Shown: piece after piece, positions 56,291 through 64,000 of the stretch
How positions within the stretch are numbered: position 1 is the stretch's first letter
Layout: every line of letters starts with the position of its first letter
Assembly (NCBI GenBank): GCA_963556195.1
Contig: OY744528.1
Location: 62,929,646-62,993,645, forward strand
DNA length: 64,000 nucleotides
Source of the DNA: Sepiola atlantica
Lineage: Eukaryota; Mollusca; Cephalopoda; Sepiida; Sepiolidae
Direction of reading: 5' to 3'
The notes under the pieces: model-generated
The model's input: the letters and a program-made list of their open reading frames with translations, nothing else
Databases searched by the model: none
What the model was told of the DNA's origin: nothing
Translations under genes and position numbers: made by a program

Positions 56291-56458
56291 AATACAAATT
56301 ATTAATTCTTATCTAAAAAATTCCGAAACATATAATCGAGGTTCAAATAAAAAACGTGGACACACCCACAGATATACAGCCATACGCATGAACTGGCAAT
56401 TATATCCCCATTTGCCCCGAGGTACACAAGTGGCGTAATAGATACGGACTATGAAGGT

Positions 56459-56502
56459 TCTATCCGATTTTCGGCTAGGATCAAAGTGTAGTATCTGTTC
56501 CG
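56459..56502 (+). ncRNA. U2 snRNA 5' fragment
   Basis: TCTATCCGATTTTCGGCTAG followed by GATCAAAGTGTAGTATCTGT and TCC matches U2 nt ~1-47, with changes in the first 15. The rest of U2 is absent. No LINE sequence adjoins it. Confidence 0.75.
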
Positions 56503-56549
56503 TCTAAGCAGGTCATCCTGTATTTTTTACATAAGGTTACATCAAGCAA

Positions 56550-56900
56550 AAATGTATAAAATTCTATTGGAAGTCAAAAATTAGAGTTAGAGGTACGTGT
56601 CAGGATATGACGTCACGAACAGGAAGTTTAAAATGAGACGTGGCGAAGAAGAGTAAAGGTTATTTCTCTTTGGCAGGTGAATTAAAAGGAGTCGGCCGCC
56701 ATTTTCAGAGTATTGTCCTTGTCCGCTCCTACGAACTCATATAATGCTGTAATAAAACATCGAAGAACATATCGCCATTGAGAAAAATAATGTTGGCATT
56801 TTTTAATTGTTATCCATTATTACAGCAACCAGGGAATAGAGAAAGACGGCTGTTGCTATCATCACAAGCAGAGAAGAAGAAAACGAAGAACTCTTTAACT
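56550..56900 (+). repeat. Dispersed repeat F, copy 2
   Basis: Aligns with 22920-23395; ends just upstream of the mariner fossil. Confidence 0.5.
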
Positions 56901-57079
56901 GCTGTTAAAGCACGACAGCGATAACGGCTACATCACCACTGCGATCATCTTTACAACAAAAAGTCATTAACCAATAAACCAACTCATTCCATGTCAAAGA
57001 GACGAATGGCTGTTTTTATCGACGAAGAAGAGGACAAGAGTCAATTCGTCAGGATCGAAAAAATCACCGATACTATACC

Positions 57080-57830
57080 ACATATTTACTTTAAATGTTA
57101 TGATTTTTATATTCAGGTATTACATCGGTTTCATCAGAAACAACGATTAAAAAGTGGTATGCTTACTTTGAACGCGATCCTATAGACACAGATCACACTG
57201 AACGTTCAGTTCGGCCAAATATTGCAATTGTCCTGGAAAACATAATCAAAGTCCATAGACTCGTTTTGGTCAATCTTAAATTGATGTTGTGTGAGTAGCA
57301 AAAGAGTTGAAGATATCAGAAGGCTGTGTATTCACAATTTTGCATAAACATTTGTCCATGAGCAGGATGTGTTCAAACTGGTTGCCGGGTTTGCGCACAG
57401 TCATTCAAAAACAAAAACGCGTTCACGTTATTTGCAACTGTTCTAATGCAACAAAATCAGTTTTTGTGCGTCAATATGTGGAAATGGATTAAACATGGAG
57501 CCACTACTTCATTCCGAGTGGACAGAAGCAGGTGAAATCGTCCATAACGACCAAATATGCAAACATCAGCAGGCTAAGTGTTTACCTCCATAGTTTGGGA
57601 TGTGCACCGTATTTAGTCATAATTATCTTGAAAAAGGAAGGATTATCAATAGCGAATATTATATAGCATTGATGCTGCGTTTGAAGGAAGACATTGCTGA
57701 GAAACGGCTACGAATAAAGAAGAAATAAGTTCCATTTCAACAAGACAATGCATTGTGTCACAAGTCGAAGTTCCATAAGAATACTTTTATTAGGGATGTT
57801 GGCAACATTCACTTTGACCTTCCTTCGAGT
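57080..57830 (+). pseudogene. mariner transposase, decayed, second copy
   Basis: In shifting frames: TTIKKWYAYFERD near 57145, LKISEGCVFTILHKHLSM near 57310 (helix-turn-helix), VRQYVEMD then a stop and TW near 57465 (first Asp), EGLSIANII near 57640, and FQQDNALCHKSKFHKN near 57735 (second Asp). The third catalytic block is not seen. Same family as 16786-17525. Confidence 0.8.
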
Positions 57831-58073
57831 ACCTGATATTATCATTGAAACTAATAAAAACAAAACGGAATCCAGTGACTTAAAATCTTGCTCGAGCGTG
57901 CTGTGTTCACATCTGTTTCACTATCATTGGAGTTGTTGGCAAAATTCGCGTTGCCCTTTCCGTGTGTAACTGATAACATATCAGAGACCCCAAAGCTAAC
58001 AAAACAGAATCCTGTGATGCAAAATATGGTAACTCGCCTATTTTTAAGCATTGTGTTTTGCGAAGGAGGATGA
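57798..58073. repeat. 137 bp diverged tandem duplication
   Basis: GTTGGCAACATTC at 57798 and GTTGGCAAAATTC at 57935 start two related units, each containing ACAAAACGGAATCCAGTGA / ACAAAACAGAATCCTGTGA. It overlaps the mariner 3' region. Confidence 0.65.
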
Positions 58074-58098
58074 TTGCCATCCATTATATTACTAAAGC

Positions 58099-58207
58099 GA
58101 TAATAGATAGATAGATAGATAGAGAAAGAGAGAGAGAGAGAGACGGAGAGACAGAGAGACAGAGAGACAGAGATAGAGACAGATAGAGATAAGATAGAGA
58201 CAGATAT

Positions 58208-58240
<33 letters not shown>

Positions 58241-58245
58241 TGGGG
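58099..58245. repeat. (GATA)n/(GA)n/(GACA)n compound microsatellite
   Basis: GATA units pass into GA-rich and GACAGA units. The long minus-strand Ser/Leu-rich frame across it is a repeat artefact. Confidence 0.93.
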
Positions 58246-58874
58246 ATAGAAAGAAGCAAACGGAGTAGGCTATGAAGTAGTAAGCCATCTGAACAGAGGC
58301 TAAGTACTGATCAGTTAAGATGCATGCTACCCTAAGATGCTTAACATCTCGCTTGAACACATTTAGGAGAGAGAAAAGCAATTGTAACATGTTTTTATGG
58401 CAGTTGTTCACGGCAAGTCTTTCGTCATCGTAGCGAAACGTGAATGACAAAATAAGTTTGCATAATGACCGGGTTAATCTGATCATGGACTTAAGTTTAG
58501 CTTCGGCTAATAAATAAATGTCTCTACACATTTCTATATTCTCTTAGGAAGTGAGAAAAGTCAATTAGATATTTGTTACGACAGTGTGTGTAAAGGGACT
58601 CAACTTATTTACACAACAGAACTGAAATGGATAGGTAGCGTGATGGGCCTTTAAGAAAACGGATGGAGGATTTACACGCAATGAATCCGAAAAAATAGTT
58701 TTCTGAAAGTTTATTTGTTCGTAGATTCCGTTATTTTTGTTGAATAAGTGTTCACATCGTCTTTGTAGAAAAACACACAAAAAGAAATGCAATTTTAAAT
58801 GATTTTTTAAATTTATTTAAACCATTTCAGGCGCTTGTTGTGTCTATGATTCACTTTAGCGAACGTGTGCCCAA

Positions 58875-58908
<34 letters not shown>

Positions 58909-59460
58909 CATGTCTGTGGTTATGCAGTCGATTGTAGTGGATTTGGTCCAAAGGCTTGAATGTGGTTGTCGCTTGGTTGTCTTGCTCGCAACAAAACTAA
59001 AACTACTCTCGCTGTCTCTGTAAGTTTCACTGTCTATCTATTTTCTTCCCGGTAGATTTCGCAGTCATTTTTCCTTTCTTTGCCAGCGAATTATTTTATT
59101 GCTATTAAAATCTAATAAAATAATAGTCCACCATCAACTTTACTGCATTCGGTTCATTCGTGACCAGTCAGAAATGTATTGTCGTTTACGATCCCTTTCT
59201 TATTTAGTTCCTTCCTGTCAATGTTCAAATTCCGGTAATAAAAGTACGTAGTTTTTAAATTGCAATTTCTTATCATAACCGTTGCATTTAAAATAGTTAT
59301 CTTCATTTTTCTTGTTTGTCTGATCTGTAGGGAACCGATTATTGTCATGCATCGGCCCTGATCACCGTCGAGTTCTTGTGTAAACCGAGCATTGTCTCAG
59401 CTTTTGCTTCTAATGATAGATATGTATATGTTAACTTCATGAGCTGTGAAATAAAATAAC
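58246..59460. other. AT-rich DNA with (GT)n at 58877-58903
   Basis: Nothing else recognised on either strand. Confidence 0.45.
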
Positions 59461-59464
59461 AATA

Positions 59465-59760
59465 TTCCAACACTGATGACCTTTTGCATAGCTAGGTAAA
59501 TATCACGTAGATAAACTATTTACATTTTATAATTCCCACACTGATGACCTTTTGCATAGCTAGGTAAATATCACGTGGATAAACTATTTACATTTCATAA
59601 TTCCAACACTGATGACCTTTTGCATAGCTAGGTAAATATCACGTAGATCAACTATTTACATTTTATAATTCCCACACTGATGACCTTTTGCATAGCTAGG
59701 TAAATATCACGTGGATAAACTATTTACATTTCATAATTCCAACACTGATGACCTTTTGTA
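59465..59760. repeat. 68 bp tandem array with 136 bp higher-order period
   Basis: CACTGATGACC sites at 59471, 59539, 59607, 59675 and 59743 give an exact 68 bp period. Units alternate: CCAAC...CGTAGAT...TTTTAT in units 1 and 3, CCCAC...CGTGGAT...TTTCAT in units 2 and 4. The array therefore grew by copying a dimer. Confidence 0.93.
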
Positions 59761-60229
59761 TTTTATAGAAAATACGTAAACATATAACATTAAATATTTC
59801 CATTGTTTTTTCGTACTTTTTATTTGTTATCCGTCGTTAAAATATGCGCAAATACTGTTTTGTATTAAACTTACATGATCGTTTTATTTTTCCAAAATAA
59901 AGAAAATATATCCTTCTTTAATTTGGTAGTTTCAATTAAACACAGCCTTTTAGTAAGGTTTTCGTTACGGAATTCTCAAATATACAGCTTTAAATATATT
60001 TCTTGTTAATTAGACAACATATATTCTTCAATCAAGTCTTCTCAATTCCCAACCGATAATACGTGCCCGACCTGTGAGTCGATGATTCAACCGTCTACGT
60101 CACGCAACCCCCTATAATTTGTCAGTAGCTACATCTCCTACTAGGAAGCGTTGTACAAGAATTTGTCCAGTTTGCTGCTAAATTTAACAAGATATGGCGT
60201 TGCAAACTTTTTGTTTTTAAACTCACCGG
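59761..60229. other. AT-rich DNA, possible gypsy 5' flank
   Basis: May contain the 5' LTR or leader of the following gypsy fossil, but no terminal repeat was identified. Confidence 0.35.
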
Positions 60230-60792
60230 GTACGGGAGGACCCGTCATTATATTTTGCCCAACTAGATTTAGTTTTTAGACAAAAAAGCTACCTTTAGCC
60301 AGGCAGATAAGTTATGTAATGTTGTATCTCTCTTGCCACAAAGTTATTTCAAAGGTGGGGGATTTAATCAGCTCCCTCTCTCGTGGAGAAGTCATATGAT
60401 ATACTTTGTGCGAAGGTTATCACTTGGTGAAAGTCTGGACACACGAGCGTATTTCACAACTGTTAGAGCGGCAAACGCTGGAAGACAGCACACATTCATA
60501 ATTCCTTAAGCGCTTACAACAGTTGGCAGAGGGTGCGATTGACAGAAGTATTGTCAATCATATTTTTCTCCAGCGAATACCAACGCAAAATAAGGTGGAA
60601 ATCTCTGCAAAGGACAAGGTAAGACTAGTCGGTCAGTTTACGTCGATAACAAACCATATAGTTGACATACTATCCACACAGTCGTTAGCTGTAGCAAGTG
60701 TACGCACATCAAGCCATGATAATATGCTCACAAAACCGATGGAAGGACAACAAAGGTTGGAACCCCACATGAATAAGATGGCGGAAGAGTAA
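60230..60792 (+). pseudogene. Ty3/Gypsy gag fragment, decayed
   Basis: Frames read AQLDLVF near 60260, HERISQLLERQTLEDSTHS near 60442, a stop, then FLKRLQQLAEGAIDRSIVNH and IFLQRIPTQ (60505-60585), the capsid C-terminal pattern of Mag-like gypsy gag. It ends with a TAA at 60790. Gag builds the particle in which the RNA is copied. The lineage assignment is by motif only. Confidence 0.65.
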
Positions 60793-60999
60793 AACACATT
60801 AATCCTTAATGCAAAACAACGCTAAAGTCATAGTGTTCCCACAGTTACCACAGAAAACAGTGACAGAAAAAAGTTGAGTGTTCGAAACACAAGAGATTTG
60901 CGAGAGAAAATATTCTTATATTTCACTTAGTCACTATAAGGGGCCAGGAAAATTCAAAACCGACAGAATAAAACATCATAAACTTTCGGCGCATTCCAC

Positions 61000-61205
61000 T
61001 CTGTTCGCTTACATTATATGGTAGATACAACTCTGGAACATCTTTCTTAGTAGAGAGTGGATCACAGGTGTATCTCATTCCAGTAACAGCCACCGACAAT
61101 AACTTACATAACTGTAAATCTACGTAATGAGCCGTAAACGGTTCATTGATACATACATATGGAGAAAAGTGCATGGATATAGATTCGGACTTACATAGAA
61201 CGTAT
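61000..61205 (+). pseudogene. Gypsy protease remnant
   Basis: SGTSFLVESGSQVYLIPVTA near 61034-61093 corresponds to the FLVDTGA-type active site of retroelement aspartic proteases, but the catalytic Asp is Glu (ESG). Flanking frames are broken. Confidence 0.6.
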
Positions 61206-61689
61206 CACTATTTTTTTTATAATAGCTTATGTGGAATTATTTTTTGCAAGACTTCGGTCTAGTGACATATACGAATGGCTGATTCTTAAGAGGTCAAGAA
61301 ACACCTTAAAGCATATGGTACGTCAAGCCGGTGGCCTTATTATGTCTATTAGTCACTCATGCTAACCAGAATAATACATTTCTGATACTTTTAATAGTAT
61401 ATCCTTCAATCTATATTCCCTGTATTTATAAGTAAGTGTTGCCATGCTATATAATAGAGAAAATAACAGCTGCTAAAGCAGAATTCTAACACATAATAAA
61501 ATCGTGCATTGTTCGCCCCTCAAATACAGAATGGTCTTAATCTCTTCAGCTAGTCAGTAAAATCCCTAACACATGGCTTGCACGTGGAGACTAACGAGCC
61601 TTGAACTCTGTTAACAAATCTAATAGGTATCCAGTACAACATATTCAGGAAATAACAACAAAATTGGACTAAATGTAGAATTTGAACAT

Positions 61690-62115
61690 ATCCTCAAAAC
61701 GTCTATTACTACACGTTTCTGAATGTTTGAGTTTTTACGAGTTCCCATTTAAGTTGCGAAATTTAGCCCAACCATTTAATGGCTTCATAGACAAGATTTT
61801 GCGTCTGCACATACATAGACGACATACTCATTGCGAGCTAGAATTTACAAGCTCACATTGGTCACATATGGCAAGTATTTGAACGCCTGAAGCAAAATAA
61901 TCTAGTGTTAAAGTATGTTTTCGGTTAGTCCCAGGTCACATTTTTGAGGGCACAATATTCCGATCGCCAGAGACAGTTAAATCCGTTCGAGATTTTTCCA
62001 TCCCCACTACGAAGCGAAACTTACTCTAATTCTTAGGTTTAGTAATTCTTTATCGTAGATTCCTCCTCTACTGTGCCAAGATATGAATAAAAATAATCCC
62101 TAGTTCGAAAAGATA
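61690..62115 (+). pseudogene. Gypsy reverse transcriptase remnant
   Basis: YEFPFKLRNLAQPFNGFIDK near 61737, TYIDDILIAS near 61807-61836 (intact YIDD box, in another frame), VPGHIFEG near 61930, SVRDFSIPTTKR near 61990 and FLGLVILYRRF near 62030, all in canonical order. Frame changes occur between blocks. RNase H and integrase were not recognised downstream. Confidence 0.75.
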
Positions 62116-62278
62116 CACATGAAAAAAAAAACGGAGGTTTCAGCAGCCAAAACGCTGTGAGAATAACACAAAAGATGAGAACAGTAGTAATAATCTAAAT
62201 AAGCCAAATCATCAATCCTCATCTAAAAAATTCAGAAACATAATACCTTACAATTTTATAAATATATAAAGAGAGAGC

Positions 62279-62314
<36 letters not shown>

Positions 62315-63200
62315 CTTTCAAAACCCCTACTTGAACGTAATTATTGTATTATTACAATAATATCGCACTTTGTTTTTAATAAGCGAACCAAAGGAAAGTG
62401 ATTGATCGTTTGCTTTCTGGATTAAAGGTTGACACAACTGGTTCCCTTTATCACAGGTACATTGTTAAGTAACCTCTGCTCTGGAAGGTGTAGGAGGATC
62501 TATAAAGAATAAGATTATTTTGGTCTTCGATATGAAACGGAAATAATTGTCATGACCACTAGCGCACTTCCCGAAATTCGAACATTTAAACTCCTCGGCC
62601 TGGCATTCTCAGGCGACATCAATAGAACAAGTATATAGAAAATGCTGCCAGGTTTGTCGTTAAAAATGTAGGCTTCTTCTACCGGGCTATAAACCTTCTC
62701 ACACATGTCAGTATCTTATACTTCTGTAGAGCAACCATTCGGTGGAATATAATTGCCACATCTGTGCTTGTGCAACAACCATTAGCCTCTTTCTCTCTCT
62801 TTGACAAGGTGTGTAAAAGAGTTTCTACGTTAATAGCCCCCACACTGTCTGCAAAGATCCTGTGTTGCATCCCTGTACGTATTTTACAAGTACTTCCACG
62901 GAATGTTCTCCGATGAACTTATTGCATTTTTATTCCCTCAACATAAATACTCCCGAGCCACCCGACAAGCAGCCCAAAAAAAACAACAACACCTAAACTG
63001 TAAAAGTCCCTCGATGCAGGAAGATGTTCTACTTTAATAGCTTCTGAATTTCCTCACTTCCTCCTGTTTCCCCGACTGTACCAACATGCAGACATTTAAA
63101 TGTAATGTGAGCAATCATCTTGCTACCCAACTCCCCTGTAATTCTGCCACTATAATAGTGTCCCTTTACACTTCAATGGTAATATGCGTTGCTTGGGCTG
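62116..63200. other. AT-rich DNA with (GA)n at 62270-62310
   Basis: Could contain eroded gypsy RNase H/integrase, but no motif could be defended. Minus frames 62515-62706 and 62679-62870 have no recognised domain. Confidence 0.4.
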
Positions 63201-63201
63201 A

Positions 63202-63372
<171 letters not shown>

Positions 63373-63409
63373 TATATTTATATATATATATAATATTTAT
63401 AAATAAATA

Positions 63410-63650
63410 TTTAATTATTAATAGCTACAGACGCTAGCGTTTCAAGCTTATTGCTCTCATCAGTGCAGGAAAGTAACAATTTCAGACGGGAGGCGCGAAC
63501 CCGGTTCACAGAGTCAGCCTAAGATCTGCAAGCAGTCGCCATATCCACTCGACCAACGGAAACTGTCACGTAATAAAGGGACATTACGATCTATATGTAC
63601 CTAGAAGCGGGCACAGATGGAAGACTAGTCGAGAGTGTTCGACGAACGTA
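63410..63650 (-). mobile_element. tRNA-like SINE with hammerhead ribozyme, copy 3
   Basis: The best-preserved copy. On the minus strand: CGTTCGTCGAACACTCTCGA near 63648, A-box-like TGGTCGAGTGG (63545-63555), B-box GGGTTCGCGCC (63492-63502), ACTTTCCTGCACTGATGAG, the ribozyme, then an AT-rich tail into (TA)n. A/B box spacing (~45 nt) suits RNA polymerase III. SINE-like elements with both a polymerase III promoter and a hammerhead are known in schistosomes (Sm-alpha); this looks like the same design in another phylum, by inference. Confidence 0.75.
63425..63468 (-). ncRNA. Hammerhead ribozyme, best-preserved core
   Basis: Minus strand order: CTGCA (stem I), CTGATGA, GAGC-AATAA-GCTT (stem II), GAA, ACGC-TA-GCGT (stem III, 4 bp with a 2 nt loop), C (cleavage site), TGTAG (stem I). 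All stems pair and every core nucleotide matches the hammerhead consensus. The 2 nt stem III loop is shorter than RNA allows as a monomer, so dimer cleavage, as known for small Penelope-linked hammerheads, is the likely mode. Confidence 0.85.
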
Positions 63651-63724
63651 TTCGGAACTTTGCATTAGGGCTTTTTGACAGCCTATTTTTAACATCCCGG
63701 AGAATGCTCAACTTTAATTTCCTA

Positions 63725-63870
63725 ATATATAAGTTAATTTCATATGTAATCCATCGACACGTGTTTCTGGTTCATAGCCGTCACAGCATAGCCAACTTAG
63801 ACAAGGATCTGGCGTTTTACCCCCAGGCTATGGCGCCTTGCCAGGAAATATGTACGATTTTTATCAGCTT
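63725..63870 (-). repeat. Dispersed repeat B, copy 3
   Basis: The minus strand follows 3570-3765: GTACATATTTCC, AAAACGCCAGATCCTTGTC, AAGTTGGCTATGCTGTGACG, ACACGTGT, GGATTACATATGAAATTA. Confidence 0.6.
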
Positions 63871-63887
63871 AATATTTAATCTATCTT

Positions 63888-63905
63888 ATAATATATATAT
63901 ATATT

Positions 63906-63962
<57 letters not shown>
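63888..63962. repeat. (TA)n microsatellite
   Basis: TA units with TTTA interruptions. Confidence 0.95.
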
Positions 63963-63964
<2 letters not shown>

Positions 63965-64000
63965 AGCGAAGGCGTAAAAATACTTGATATAGTACCCAGG

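Noticed and set aside
57851..58531. 226-codon minus-strand frame rich in Ser/Leu
   Set aside because: Most of it is translation of the GATA/GA microsatellite; the rest overlaps the mariner fossil and a diverged duplication.

Overview
This is a eukaryotic repeat desert, most likely from a cephalopod or closely related mollusc. The inference rests on repeat content alone: long (TA)n tracts, tRNA-like SINEs carrying hammerhead ribozyme motifs, an RTE-type LINE tail ending in (GAT)n, Penelope-like elements, decayed mariners, and a LINE lodged in U2 snRNA sequence. No operons or ribosome-binding-site architecture exist, and I can defend no complete host gene. One short open frame at 55113-55352 is the only weak host-exon candidate.

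Layout. 0-6 kb: decayed Penelope-like reverse transcriptase (minus), (TA)n palindromes, a hammerhead-bearing SINE, and a LINE 3' half with an RLE-like motif. 6-15.5 kb: quiet AT-rich DNA with dispersed repeat A, a tRNA-like SINE, repeat D, and a MITE with ~100 bp inverted ends into which a 392 bp hAT-type MITE has inserted with an 8 bp target duplication. 15.9-17.5 kb: a mariner (minus) interrupted by a fragment of the same LINE family seen at 33-44 kb. 18-25.7 kb: repeat A, a degenerate RTE tail, a near-perfect 93 nt palindrome, mostly quiet DNA. 25.7-33 kb: head-to-tail elements with Helitron-like termini (CTAG end, GC hairpin), the first swollen by a 35 bp minisatellite and a ~4.8 kb satellite of ~140 bp units.

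33-44 kb is the core of interest. Two copies of a Tx1/Keno-like LINE lie in tandem, each bounded by the 5' end of U2 snRNA. Copy 1 is 5'-truncated (33530-36482). Copy 2 is near full length (36526-43948), with a structured 5' UTR, a zinc-knuckle ORF1, and an ORF2 carrying AP endonuclease, reverse transcriptase and a C-terminal CCHC knuckle. Copy 2 is dead: its YADD box reads YADG, Trp codon 830 is TAG, and ORF1 changes frame twice. Copy 1 keeps YADD but is truncated and frameshifted.

44-64 kb: a 51 bp minisatellite, an inverted copy of the Helitron-like 3' end, repeat A, a Penelope-like C-terminal half with a GIY-YIG domain, a 175 bp palindrome, paired repeat E blocks, a LINE FADD fossil, compound trinucleotide repeats, two U2-derived fragments, a second mariner, a 68/136 bp tandem array, a decayed Ty3/Gypsy element, and a hammerhead-bearing SINE with the best-preserved ribozyme. 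The parts are independent mobile elements at different stages of decay, not a pathway. The links between them are nesting and shared targets.
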